From NCBI GenBank assembly GCA_032718475.1, contig JAUCBJ010003987.1:31528-95527 (forward strand): a DNA stretch of 64,000 nucleotides. Direction: 5' to 3'. A program made the position numbers and the translations under genes. Source of the DNA: Nemertoderma westbladi. Its lineage: Eukaryota; Xenacoelomorpha; Nemertodermatida; Nemertodermatidae. Positions within the stretch are counted from its first letter, which is position 1. Each line of letters begins with the position of its first letter. Shown piece after piece: positions 22,438 to 33,606 of this stretch. The notes below the pieces were generated by a model, which did not search any database, was not told the DNA's origin, and worked only from the letters and a program-made list of their open reading frames with translations.

Positions 22438-22880
22438 TACAGTGAACTGTTAGTTGTTTAACCTGTTGAAGAAAAAATTTACCAACAATAAGAAATTTGC
22501 CATAAACATTTTATTGGATTAATGGAGGTGACTTGGAATGGAACAGAAGGCCAGTTAGAAAGTAAATCTTATTGTATTTCTGGAAAAAAAACATTGAATT
22601 ATGTTGTATATACGTTTAAGTGCAAGAAAAAGAGGAAATAATGTATTATACTGTATATATAGAAAATATGTAACTTATATATGAAGTTTGAATAGGTTAT
22701 TGATTAGAAGATGAGATTATGAAACTATGCAAATATGCATTACTTTCATTTTAAGTACAAACATATAAATTAATAAACAGTCATGTGCAGTTATCTTATC
22801 AAAATCACAATGAACTATGTCCATTATACGTTTCAGTTAAATTTATTTATTTTATTGGTATATAATTATTGCTTATGTAT
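22438..22880. repeat. Non-coding block shared with 53168-53530
   Basis: Several segments occur in the same order and orientation in both places: GTGAACTGTT-AGTTGTTTAACCTG, CAAATATGCATTACTTTCATT, AAGTACWAAYATATAA, CATGTGCAKTTATCTTATCA and TTTCAGTKAARTTTAT. The block lies 1.0-1.5 kb upstream of FReD-2 and its partner lies 2.4-2.8 kb upstream of FReD-4. The copy here contains an octamer ATGCAAAT (POU-type site) at about 22726. It is either a shared upstream segment from gene duplication or a dispersed repeat. Confidence 0.6.
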
Positions 22881-22949
22881 TATAACATAGGAAATTGATT
22901 GATGCTTGTAACAAACTCAGCAGAAAGAAATTCAGCCAATTATGCATCA

Positions 22950-23430
22950 ATCGCTGGATTAGGAATTATTTTTAAATTTTATAAAAATTTTTGTTTTATG
23001 AAGTTTTATGAAAATCTGCCTGGAATTATAAAGGACATTCTGAAACACAATGTCAGTGTCATTGCAGGTGATGCGAATGCCTAAATGGGCCCAAAGGACA
23101 TCAAGGGTTGCATCTATAATACCAGTTCGAACAGAAATGGGGGCTTAATCGTATACCTATGGAAGAACGTGAATTGATACCAATAAAAATCACATTTATA
23201 AAGTGTAAGTTGAAGCTTTCAATTCCCAAACGAAACCAAAGTGCGGGTGGACTTATCTGTGTCAAAAAAAGTGGAGGAAGAACATACTTAACTGCGAGGC
23301 ATACTTGTCGTTCAACCTAATTGGCTTGTACTATAAAATCAAGACGGTGGTGGTACGAAACAGTTTGAGGGACAGCAAAAACAGCTCAAGCAAGCGAATC
23401 AACTATGACTGTGATAAACTTAGATCAGGG
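22950..23430 (+). mobile_element. LINE endonuclease (APE-type) remnant
   Basis: The plus strand reads IIKDILKHNVSVIAGDANA (about 23020-23083), corresponding to the GDFN catalytic block. It continues as GPKD...NRNGG (about 23085-23150), LNCEAYLSFN near 23290 and RNSLRDSKN near 23360. These are ordered blocks of the apurinic-like endonuclease of RTE-type LINEs. Stops and frameshifts are frequent. A related remnant lies at 43380-44400. Confidence 0.65.
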
Positions 23431-23826
23431 GTCGCATTCACCAAGCTCCCTAAATTAGACCGAACATATATACCCAGTTGAAACTAATACGATTGAAACA
23501 CAATCTAAACTGTATTTACCAAGATTATAATTACCTAATTAGTTCGTAAATTAGTACAAACTAGTTTACCTAATACTAGTAGGTAAATTAGATTGAACTC
23601 TACCTAAAATCATTCAGCGGGGCCTTTTATCGGAGTAATGTAGCTCAGTGACGGTACCAAAGTAGGCATGGCATGATTCATGACTAAGGTTCGCTCATGC
23701 CTTAGGTTTAAGGTACATTGTGAATTACCGATGTTTCTCTTTGGAAGTTTTTAAACATTGATGAAAAGTTTAACACTACTATAGAAATATTCTATGCATA
23801 ACTAGTAATGTATTGGGTCTATGTAA
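23431..23826. other. Intergenic, nothing recognised
   Basis: Short imperfect repeats of CTAGTTTACCTAAT and related strings occur near 23500-23600. No gene is seen. Confidence 0.4.
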
Positions 23827-25795
23827 ATGCTACGCCTACACCTACGTCTACACCTACATATCTGTTCGGCTGACATGAACCACAGCACAAGTAGTAACAC
23901 ACAAACGGACACAATTAGAATGGAAGTTCTAAAATTGAGTCAACAGGAGAGCATTCCTACAGTGTCACCAGACGTAATTAAACCAGCGGTGAGGCACTTG
24001 GCCAGGCGAAAGTCTCCAGATATAAACTCTCTGACGGTTGAACACCTGCTCCATACTGATCCAGACAAAACAACACTTCTACTAAGTAATATACTCAACT
24101 GTTGCTTCCGGCTTGGTAAGGTTCCAACGACATTTGGAAAGACAACCACAACGTACATCTACAAGGGCAACAAGAGGAATACATTACAACCGAACTCGAA
24201 TCGACCAATTTCCATTGTCAGCCTACTCGCAAAGGTATATGAGTACACTGTACTGAATAATTTCCTCACAGAGGTCAACACACAGGGACTCACAAGTAAC
24301 TACCAATGTGGATACAAAAAAAAAGGCTGGGACTGACATGGTGATTGCTTGTATACTGGAATGTATGGAATATTTCAATCAGGGTGGATCACCGCTTTAC
24401 ATTTGCAAACTCGATATATCATCTGCATTTGACGAAGTAAACCACAACATTTTATTCAATAAATTGAAAGGCAAAATTAACTCTCACATAATTCTAACCC
24501 TCATTGATTACTACTCTGTCTCCATGATATACCTCAAGTTTAACGGAATCATTTATGACGGTCCAATTGAAATTTATAAGGGGGTGAAACAGGGATCACT
24601 ATTATCACCAACACTTTTTAATATCTACACCTGCAATATTCTCACGAAATTAGAGGAGTCTGGACTAGGTTGTTGGATTACATCCACATGGTTAGGAGCA
24701 CTATGTTACGCTGATGACATAATTTTGTTGACTACCACTCAATCAGACATGGAGTCAATGGTTAGCATCGCGATATCGGAAGCAAACACCTTAAACTTGA
24801 AAATTGAACCCTCTAAATCCAACTGGATGCGCACATCATAAAAATCTCCCACAACTTTCATCAAAATTAATGGTGTACTGGTCCCTGAGTCAGACTCAAT
24901 TAAATTTTTGGGTGTGGAAATAACCAAAAACAAGTTCAATAATCTCTCAAGCAAATGCATCAGGGTGATATCCGCGATAGCTGGAGCTTTCCATAAAAAT
25001 GGATGGTCAGTACGAAACCTGGACATCGACACCGTGGCTTACCTCTGGAGAATGGTCGCCATACCTGCCATCCTATATGGTCTTAAGTTCTACATAGGAG
25101 GGATGTCAGACACACAAATACATCATCTGGAGGTGCATTACCGCAAACAACTTCGGGGACTACTATCCCTGGGGACGTACGTAAACAACACAACCATTTA
25201 CAACCTATTTAACTCCAACTCACTTTCTAACCTGGCCCTAACTCATGCCATAGGGACTTTAATCAACATTATATAAATGTCCCATTCCACCGGTTCAAAC
25301 CACCTTACTTATCAACATGCAACTGAATAAACGACGGAGATATAAAGGAGTCGGCAGTGCCTATCACCTAACCAGCAGTAGGTGTGCAATGCCGGCGCTA
25401 ATTACAATGCTGACATCCAGATTTGATAAAAAAAGAATTGCATCTCGTCTTGACATGGGAAAATTAACCTGCCTGGAGACAATTAACTTGAATTTCATTA
25501 GGAACACTTATAAGATCTCAAACATCACTTTCAACCAAAAACACGACAGGATCATACAGTATTTCAGTAAACATAATGAACTTCTGAACGAGGACCCAAA
25601 TGAAACAAACTCACCGATTTTTAATACCCAATAATGTAAATATACACCTGATTTTATTATGAAATGCCCCTGTGCCTAGCACATTTTAAGATGTTGAATT
25701 GTACTTATAATATTATGGGTTTTATGTCTCAATTGTTAATATTGTAATTTGTCATTTTATATGATCTTAAAATAAAAATATATATAACACACACA
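23827..25795 (+). mobile_element. CR1/Jockey-like LINE reverse transcriptase, 5'-truncated, broken
   Basis: An almost complete RT domain is readable. It includes RRKSPDINSLTVEHL (about 23998-24050), YKGNKRN...RPISIVSLLAKVYE (24160-24245), KLDISSAFDEVNHNIL (24405-24455), GVKQGSLLSPTLFNIY (24580-24630), ALCYADDIILL (24698-24731) and LKIEPSKSNW (24795-24825). A one-base slip in an A-run near 24316-24325 separates the first two segments, and stop codons lie at 24838-24840 and about 25274. The C-terminal part continues to 25634. It ends in AATAAAAATATATATAAC followed by a CA run near 25770-25798, probably the 3' terminus. The endonuclease is missing, consistent with 5' truncation during target-primed insertion. 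Confidence 0.85.
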
Positions 25796-26564
25796 CATAC
25801 TTCCAACCATGAATTTCAACACTGTGGCCAGTTCCCCATAAATCCATTGCGTACAGAGTCGAGAAGCCGCACAATCTCCCAAATACAGAAGTAGCGATCA
25901 CCTATTATGATCACGAATGATGTAATTTAAACAGCTATAGTGACAGACTTGACTGACGTTACTATCAGTCTAATTTAAAAAAAAATAGCCAAATAATTAG
26001 TGTCACAAACATTGAAATCACAATTCGGTGTTTATGCGTACAATATATAAAAAAAATAATTGGTTCACGTTATTCTACAGTAAAAAATTATCCTAGAGAG
26101 AAATTTTCAAGTCTATAACTCAAATAGCAGCTGAGAAAAATGTACCGAAATAATTTGAAAAACACATTTCGAGTAAAATGGGTTTAAAGTTTGCCTTTGT
26201 TTTTTTTGGTTTTTCAATGTTAATGACGGGTTTTTGTTCCAGAATCCAAAATTAATGTTGATGAAAAAGAACAGCTGTGCTTACAATTGGTCTTAAGGCG
26301 TAACATTTTGTGCTGATTCCTAATATAATAATGAAAATCGTATATTTCCAATACATTTCAAATATATAGTGATTTATTGATTATTTTTATTGGCAAATGT
26401 TGTAAATCGTCATACAAATATTGTACAGATAAATAATATTATAAGTGGCTGAATAAAATTAAGGGGTAAAATTGGTTATATGTGGTAAAATTTTATGTTG
26501 ATTCCGAATATTACAATGAAAATATAAAACCAATCAATCAATCAATGTATTTTAAATAAAACCA
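25796..26564. other. AT-rich intergenic DNA
   Basis: No gene is seen. Two short similar segments (about 26310-26345 and 26490-26525, both with GCTGATTCC/GTTGATTCCGAATAT) suggest an old local duplication. Confidence 0.4.
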
Positions 26565-27223
26565 CCCTGCAAACCACCAACGTTAATCTAACGTTGGGTT
26601 TATGTTAGACATTCGTTAAAAAATGACAGTTAGAATTTAACCATAAACCTACGTTAAAATACGTTAGAATTCTGTCAATTTTTAACGTTAATTTTTTACA
26701 GTAATTATACGTCAAAAATAGACAATTATCTGACAATACCATATTTTTTAACGTTACTTTAGATCGTTAATTTTTGACAGTAATTATACGTTAATAATCA
26801 ACAGAGATCTGACATTTCCAAATTTTTTAACGTTGATTTAACGTTAATTTTTAACGTTCATTATTAACGTTAATTTAGCATTAAAATACATCAGATTTTA
26901 ACGATGATTAGTGAATCACTTAACTATCAATGGATAACATATCTATGTCTAGCTGACCATCCGCTGACTTTGTTCATTTCTTATTTTGTTAAATTTTTAT
27001 GATACTTGTGTAATTTTTTAAATATTATTTTTAAATATTTGCCTTACTAGTCAGCATCTGTGTACCAGTACCAAGCGTACAGTATAAAAGTACAGTAAGT
27101 AAGCGTACAGTAGAAAAAGGGTGGAAAGAAGGATCTAGAAGATGCTAGTGGGGCTGCAGCCGATAGCGAAGATGAATGAATATTATATATCGATAAAAAC
27201 TTGGCCCTAATTACGTTACGGAT

Positions 27224-27454
27224 AACTTTATGAAACTGGATGTACGTTTCGGTTAACTTTATGAAACTGGATGTACGTTTCGGTTAACTTTATGAAACTG
27301 GATGTACGTTACGGTTAACTTTATGAAACTGGATGTACGTTTCGGTTAACTTTATGAAACTGGATGTACGTTTCGGTTAACTTTATGAAACTGGATGTAC
27401 GTTTCGGTTAACTTTATGAAACTGGATGTACGTTTCGGTTAACTTTATGAAACG
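27224..27454. repeat. 31-bp tandem array, seven copies plus a partial
   Basis: The unit AACTTTATGAAACTGGATGTACGTTTCGGTT (described here by its role as a 31-base period) starts at 27224, 27255, 27286, 27317, 27348, 27379 and 27410, with a partial copy at 27441. Copies are almost identical, one base apart in two of them, indicating recent expansion. Confidence 0.92.
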
Positions 27455-27965
27455 GATGAGTCCGGTAGCAACCTACGGGTCTCTGAACTATAGATCTAAG
27501 CCTCCCATTGATAAATAAAAATTCCACAAATTTCTAATTCCGAATTCCAAAAATTCCACATTTCTAAAGCCTACTTTATAGTGTTATAGAAATTAAATTC
27601 AGAATTTCATACAAGAAAAAATCATACATAATTATTGATTTTTTCATTGATCAATTACACGAGATTATGAATTTAAGCTTATGGTTTTAACACTTGAATT
27701 TGTTCAAAATTACATTTCACTGTATGTAACTGGCAATTTGAAAATCTATCGTAATGTGATAATAACGTGTATTATTAATATTATATCTAATACATAATTA
27801 AAATATATACATAATTATTATATGTAATATTGATTAATCATAAGTAATGTGTTAATTGTGAGTTAATACAATATAATTTTGTCAATATTAAGTGGCAAAG
27901 TTGTCTTCGGCCGTTAGGCCAGGGAAAACATTACGCACAAAGTCTGACGACTTGTTTCCAGATAA

Positions 27966-28481
27966 GGGGGCGTTCATAAAGTATGTCACTCACTAGGGGA
28001 GGGGGGGGGGGGGGTCGAGCTTTCGTGACATTTTGTGACAGGTGGTAGGGGGGTGTCGACCTTTGTGACGGTCACGGCGATGCTCTACGGTATGCTTTAA
28101 TGTTAGCTTGACTTTGACTAACACATTTGTAGATGAGTGGGAAACTTTAAGGAAAAAACAATAAACTCAATAACATTGAATTTAATCCCTAACATTAACA
28201 GGGCACCCCTGTCTAGTCTGCCTTGTACATGTACAGTATTGTAGTTTGAAGCTGCTAAAGTATGTATAGGCTTTTAGTAAGAACTACTTCAGTCAAAATG
28301 TTTCACTTTCTATTGTGCTTTCTAACTGTTATTAAATTACTGAAATAAAATATTTTTCGTCTAGGGGGGGGGGGGGGGGGGGGGGGGTTATAAATTTACG
28401 AAAATAGGTTTTTTGTGACAGAAGGGGGGGGGGGGGTCAAAAAAATGGAAAATTTGCGTGACATACTTTATGAACGCCACC
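27966..28481. mobile_element. Harbinger-like MITE with poly-G tracts
   Basis: The termini contain a perfect 21-bp inverted repeat, GGCGTTCATAAAGTATGTCA plus one C, at 27969-27989 and 28458-28478. The outermost bases are GGGGG on the left and CCACC on the right. A TAA trinucleotide flanks both ends (27963-27965 and 28482-28484), which fits the 3-bp TWA target duplication of PIF/Harbinger elements. The interior has several long G-runs and GTGACA motifs and no open frame. It is non-autonomous. Confidence 0.75.
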
Positions 28482-28494
28482 TAATTCCACCATA

Positions 28495-28700
28495 TTTTTA
28501 TTCACCAGAGGATACTCCAGTACCCATTAAAGGACGCCCTTGAGAAATGCGCCCTAGCTCGTCCCTTTAAAGCGTTCGTCCTGAAACGAAAACTCTCCCG
28601 ACCCCTTTGCGGGGATCGAACCCATGACCTCTGGAGAGATGTTAATTAAAGGCAACGGATTAACACTACACAAACTACAAGGGCGGGAAGAACATAAAAA
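28495..28700 (-). mobile_element. tRNA-derived SINE remnant
   Basis: On the minus strand, AGAGGTCATGGGTTCGATCCCCGC (positions about 28605-28630) contains a consensus RNA polymerase III B box (GGTTCGATCCC). It is preceded at the expected distance by a weak tRNA-like 5' part. A 3' body of about 110 bp ends near AATAAAAATATGG. An A box is not clear, so this is a decayed SINE rather than a tRNA gene. Confidence 0.55.
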
Positions 28701-29372
28701 ATGTTAGATTTTTGCTTGATCAAATGTGGCGTCGAATGCTGGACATTGACATTGACATATAGATTATCTATCATTACTAATATCAATATTAATCATAACA
28801 ACACATTTTGATGCTAACAAATACAATAGTATTTGTAATTTCTCTGAATGCTATTTTTAATGCAACCACGGCGACAATAAACCGAGAGGATCATAGATTC
28901 GAGCTGAGTTTCAGCAGAGTAAGTGCAATACAAAAGACCGCAACTATTTAAATTTATGCAAAAAAACCGTAAGTCAACAAGACTTGCGGTTTTTTGTCAT
29001 CAGAATTTAATGAGGATTTCACATCTGGAAATGGTTTGGCGAGATCTGTTGTATGCATTTTCAATAATTACCAGAAGTAGCTCCGATGAGAGAAAGCTTG
29101 TAATTAAACTGATTGTTATTAATTCCATTAGTCACCTGAGGTCAACCCACCCTAACCTAACTGTTTAATATGAGAATGCCTTCTTAGGTTGTTTCGAGTT
29201 ATCACTGTCTACCGGTCTGACCGTCAAGATGTAAATTTAGACAGAGCCAGATAAGATAATAGCAATTGTCTGGAATATGTGATTATTTGACGTTAATTAA
29301 CGTTAAGGTAATTAAGCGTTAATTATTATAATTATGTTTTTATCACTGTCAGTTGTTTGTATTTTTTACGTT

Positions 29373-29702
29373 AAATACAATATATTTTGACGATCCAAAC
29401 TGATTGTCAGTAATATGTCATTTTTTAACGTTAACATACAATATATTTTGACGATCCAAACTGATTGTCAGTAATATGTCATTTTTTAACGTTAAACATA
29501 CAATATATTTGACGATCCAAACTGATTGTCAGTAATATGTCATTTTTTAACGTTAAACATACAATATATTTTGACGATCCAAACTGATTGTCAGTAATAT
29601 GTCATTTTTTAACGTTAAACATACAATATATTTTGACGATCCAAACTGATTGTCAGTAATATGTCATTTTTTAACGTTAAACATACAATATATTTTGACG
29701 AT
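29373..29702. repeat. 60-bp tandem array, about five copies
   Basis: A unit containing CAATATATTTTGACGATCCA, CTGATTGTCAGTAATATGTC and TTTTTTAACGTTAA repeats about every 60-62 bp, nearly identically, over 330 bp. The AACGTTAA core is the same palindrome that fills the arms of the surrounding element, so the array has expanded from within one arm. Confidence 0.92.
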
Positions 29703-30072
29703 CAAAATACCTACCGTTTAAAATTAACGTTAATTTGCGTTAATTTTTAACGTTAAAAGGGCGGCCAAACTAACGTTATTTATATGTATTATTAACGTTA
29801 ATAATTAACGTTGGCATTGTCAGAAAATAACGTATATTAATGCATTATTAACGTTAAATTGTTTGCAGGGCAATACCTGCTATAATTCTTACCAGGTTGT
29901 CATTTATATAGAGTATACTACTATTATGCAGTAAATCCGTATGCTTTTACCAATTATGATATAAAAAAATGTTGTATTTTTATTAATTAGCAGATAAATA
30001 AAAATCCCAATACTATAAAATTGCATAATATCCCCCCCCCCCCCACTCATCACAACATAGATGAAACTTTCT

Positions 30073-31714
30073 AAAACTGCCCGGTGCCATATTCACTTTT
30101 ATCGACTTCCTCGAACTCCCTCTTCCGTTGACACTTTCGAGCTATCTTGGCAGCATCTGAATCGGCTTTATCGGCCCTATGTATCCTCTCGTCCTTTACT
30201 CTTTAGACTATTTAGCAAAAACTGACCAGCACTAAACCCAAGTTTCTCAAAAATCTGGCATCTATTAGCAGCGCCATCATTGAATGTAATGACTAAGTCA
30301 TAAGCACTAATAACATTTTCCATTATGTGTATGTAGTTAAATAACTCTGGAAGCCATGTGTTTTCTAAGTTGTAACACTGTGTACAAGTTGGGTATAGTA
30401 ACCCCAATTGTCTCACACTTTCTCAAGTCACTGGCACTGTCTCCTCGAAAGTTACAATTATTTAACTGGTTCTGTGGGTAGTAACATGAAAAAACGCCGC
30501 TTATAGCCTAAAAACACACTCCCACCTAATATAATCGTATGTAGTTAAATAACTCTGGAAGCCCTGTGTTTTCTAAGTTGTAACACTGTGTACAAGTTGG
30601 GAATAGTAACCCCAATTGTCTCACACTTTCTCAAGTCACTGGCACTGTCTCCTCGAAAGTTACAATTATTTAACTGGTTCTGTAGGTAGTAACATGAAAA
30701 AACGCCGCTTATAGCCTAAAAACACACTCCCACCTAATATAATCGTATGTAGTTAAATAACTCTGGAAGCCCTGTGTTTTCTAAGTTGTAACACTGTGTA
30801 CAAGTTGGGAATAGTAACCCCAATTGTCTCACACTTTCTCAAGTCACTGGCACTGTCTCCTCGAAAGTTACAATTATTTAACTGGTTCTGTAGGTAGTAA
30901 CATGAAAAAACGCTGCTTATAGCCTAAAAACACACTCCCACCTAATATAATCGTATGTAGTTAAATAACTCTGGAAGCCCTGTGTTTTCTAAGTTGTAAC
31001 ACTGTGTACAAGTTGGGAACAGTAACCCCAATTGTCTCACACTTTCTCAAGTCACTGGCACTGTCTCCTCGAAAGTTACAAGTATTTAACTGGTTCTGTA
31101 GGTAGTAACATGAAATAACGCCGCTTATAGCCTAAAAACACACTCCCACCTAATATAATCGTATGTAGTTAAATAACTCTGGAAGCCCTGTGTTTTCTAA
31201 GTTGTAACACTGTGTACAAGTTGGGAATAGTAACACCAATTGTCTCACACTTTCTCAAGTCACTGGCACTGTCTCCTCCAAAGTTACAAATATTTAAATG
31301 GTTCTGTAGGTAGTAACATGAAATAACGCCGCTTATATGCTAAAAACACACTCCCACCTAATATAATCGTATGAAGTTAAATAACTTTGTTATAACAATA
31401 ACATATAACACTTTCCATCCAAAAAATACACTTTTCGAACTTCGGGACCATAGGACATTGTTGAAAGATTAATTTACATTCGGTGTTTGACCATGTAAGC
31501 ACTTCTGTAACAGATGGGCAGCTGTCAGATGTAGATAGGTTTCACAATGTCCATTATAGCAATGGGTAGACTGTTTTTTTTTATATACTTCATTTGTAAT
31601 ACGTGCCCGGTTGAAGGCGCAACAACTAGCTTCACCTGTTGGACACAACTCATGACACGGTGCTGCATCTGTGGAAACGTGGTGATAGAATGTGGCCCAT
31701 ATTGCCTTTCTCAT
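30073..31714 (-). pseudogene. Mutator-like transposase, C-terminal half (disrupted)
   Basis: Reading down from 31714, the minus strand gives MRKAIWATFYHHVSTD, LCPTGEASCCAFNRARI, KCLHGQTPNVN, a degenerate NESFN-like block, and NVLWSRSSKSVFFG (31390-31470). After a satellite insertion it resumes with SAYDLVITFNDGAANRCQIFEKLGF (30230-30310, partly quoted) and, after one frameshift near 30185, ends RADKADSDAAKIARKCQRKR...YGTGQF-stop near 30075. I recognise this as the C-terminal half of the metazoan Mutator-like transposase family, whose hallmark is CPTG...FN...LHGxTxNxNESFN...FNxGA. The N-terminal half lies at 37452-38552, across a LINE insertion. It is not functional. Confidence 0.8.
30324..31404. 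repeat. 208-bp satellite array inserted with a 14-bp duplication
   Basis: Five copies of a 208-bp unit start with GTATGTAGTTAAATAACTCT at 30329, 30537, 30745, 30953 and 31161, and a sixth partial copy starts at 31369. The spacing is exactly 208 every time, with no indels. The array is bracketed by ATAACATTTTCCAT (30310-30323) and ATAACACTTTCCAT (31405-31418), 13 of 14 identical, inside the transposase reading frame. The period is not a multiple of three, so it does not encode a protein repeat. Confidence 0.9.
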
Positions 31715-31861
31715 ATTGACTACTGACTAGTAGTTAATACTGTATTGCAGTATGGTGTACTAAAACCTAAGTAGGCTAAAAGCACTACTGCACTACCGGT
31801 ATTCATCTATCTGCTATCTGGAATGGAATGAAGTCTCAGCAGAATATGTTGGTTAGCACCA

Positions 31862-33085
31862 ATGGCAAAGAAAAGGAAGCGCGCGAAACAAACTAAATCG
31901 CCACTTTCGCCAAATGAAATCGGAATTCTGGGGTTGGCTAACGCAAACCCACAACTCCTACCTGTAGGCCTATCTAATAAAACACCATATCGGGAAGCCA
32001 AACGGATCAATCGCAGGGTGGAGATAGATCTGGACGATTCGACAGCTGGTACCGGTAGGCCTACCCCTGCCATTACAGATGCACCGACCCTTACTGCCCC
32101 CCTTAACCTTGCACACGCTCGAACCAATAGTCAAACCTTAGGCCTATCGAGCACCGCCGGTGGTACCAGTAACTCTGACTCTTCTTCTGCTGCCACTATG
32201 GATCAGCAAGCTATGGTACAGCAAATAGCTTCCCTCGTAGTCACTGAAGTAACGAGGAATCTGTCCGAGTATATCAACTCTGTAAACTCTGGAGCGGTAA
32301 CCTGCGCGGTTGCTTCTCAAAACAGCGTGGAAATCGAAGACGTTAAGGATCATGGCGATCGTGTCGAACAGTTTCACCTACTAACCATGGTTGAAGTGCG
32401 CGGTCAATCTGTCAACTCACTTTTAAAGATGAAAGGCGACCGGTATGGCTTCGTCAGGAGTCTAGCGACATTCCTAGGATGTGCAAAATCTACAACAGAT
32501 GACATTTCACGTGTGTTCACCCCAAATTACCGCGGTTCAATAGTGGTTGTATTTACGAAGTACGTATCGCGCTATGACTTTATAACAAGAAAGAGAAAAC
32601 TCCACCAACCGAAGGCATCTTTCACCGCAGACGATATATTCACGAATAAGACTTTCATATCAGAATGTCTTACGGAAAAGCGAAAAGCGATCTTTCGTTA
32701 CACAATGGAGAAAGTAAAATCCTTGAATCTCAAGCAAACATGGACCATTGATGGGCGAATCTGGATTACGAATAAATCCGGGAACAAACGTTGCGTAACC
32801 ACCGTAGATGAGATTGACAAATATATCACTGCTGAATCTATCACTAGCGTGGATCCAGTGGACATAGGTCGATCGAAGACTACGCCTACTGTAACCAACA
32901 CCCCGAGCAACACTGAAATTCAGCCACCGTCTGAATTTACCCCGGTACGAGGGTCAAAACGAGATGGTACGGTGCTCGCCCCTCGCCGTTTGGCTGTTTC
33001 GCCGTCCAACAACGTCGGCAGTCCAGAGTACTTAAATATTTATAACAATCTGAGTGATGAGGATAGTAGGGGTGTTAACATATAA
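31862..33085 (+). CDS. LINE ORF1 protein (RNA-binding type)
   Basis: This intact frame of 407 codons starts in the context CCAATGG. The N-terminus (1-25) is basic with an NLS-like KKRKRAKQTK run. Residues 80-120 are Ser/Thr-rich. Residues about 205-320 carry a folded segment ending GSIVVVFTKYVSRYDF, KRKAIFRY and TWTIDGRIWITN, which resembles the RRM and C-terminal domain shared by CR1/Jockey-type ORF1 and baculovirus FP-like proteins. No CCHC knuckle is seen. It probably coats element RNA. The C-terminal 80 residues are Pro/Ser/Thr-rich and look disordered. It lies 521 bp upstream of ORF2 in the same orientation. Confidence 0.75.
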   Translation: MAKKRKRAKQTKSPLSPNEIGILGLANANPQLLPVGLSNKTPYREAKRINRRVEIDLDDSTAGTGRPTPAITDAPTLTAPLNLAHARTNSQTLGLSSTAGGTSNSDSSSAATMDQQAMVQQIASLVVTEVTRNLSEYINSVNSGAVTCAVASQNSVEIEDVKDHGDRVEQFHLLTMVEVRGQSVNSLLKMKGDRYGFVRSLATFLGCAKSTTDDISRVFTPNYRGSIVVVFTKYVSRYDFITRKRKLHQPKASFTADDIFTNKTFISECLTEKRKAIFRYTMEKVKSLNLKQTWTIDGRIWITNKSGNKRCVTTVDEIDKYITAESITSVDPVDIGRSKTTPTVTNTPSNTEIQPPSEFTPVRGSKRDGTVLAPRRLAVSPSNNVGSPEYLNIYNNLSDEDSRGVNI

Positions 33086-33606
33086 GTAGAGGTTTGGGTT
33101 GAGAATCAATAAGCAATAACTAATATGATTATTTCATGTATCAATATGAGTTGGTATACCGGTAATTAGAAACATATAGTCTATTCCTTGAAAATTTTTT
33201 TAGTAATTTTCTTTTTTTTTTTCCTGTGCTTGCAAGTTTCAATCCATAAATATATACTATATATATATACTTAAAAAATATATATTACCGGTGCCGGTAT
33301 ATAATTGTCAAGCTCACTGACTATACCATGTTATTACCTGTACTGAAACTGAATTGTATTTTTGACAGTGGCTATAGATTAAGTTCTATACTTAACTCAC
33401 CGGTACCACCGATCGCGCTTAAAATCAATCAATCATAAGACTAAGACTTTTTTTTTTGGTTTTTTTTTGTTATTGCTACCGTTGTATTATATTTTTTTCT
33501 TATTGTTTGATTTTGTTAACCATTACTCACTATCTAGACGCAGATTGTAACTTTTAATATTTAATTTTAAACCGTATGCCTATCGTACTTGAACCGGTAG
33601 TGTAGA

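Larger units (their letters stand above)
26565..29870. mobile_element. Non-coding inverted-terminal element rich in AACGTTAA
   Basis: The interval starts CCCTGCAAAC (26565-26574) and ends with the exact complement GTTTGCAGGG (29861-29870). The outer 300 bp on the left (26580-26890) and the outer 600 bp on the right (29285-29870) are densely filled with the palindrome AACGTTAA and TGACAGTAAT/TGTCAGTAAT-type motifs, in inverted arrangement. No transposase frame is present, so it would be non-autonomous. It carries a 31-bp tandem array, a Harbinger-like MITE, a tRNA-derived SINE and a 60-bp tandem array. Flanking octamers (TAAAACCA and CAATACCT) match at only 5 of 8 positions, so the target duplication is unproven. 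Confidence 0.65.

Noticed and set aside
29373-29702. 60-bp repeats as a CRISPR-like array
   Set aside because: Repeats are head-to-tail without spacers and derive from the AACGTTAA arm of the surrounding element.
30329-31389. Regular repeats that might be taken for a CRISPR array
   Set aside because: The unit is 208 bp with no unique spacers, sits in eukaryotic DNA inside a transposase, and has no cas genes nearby.
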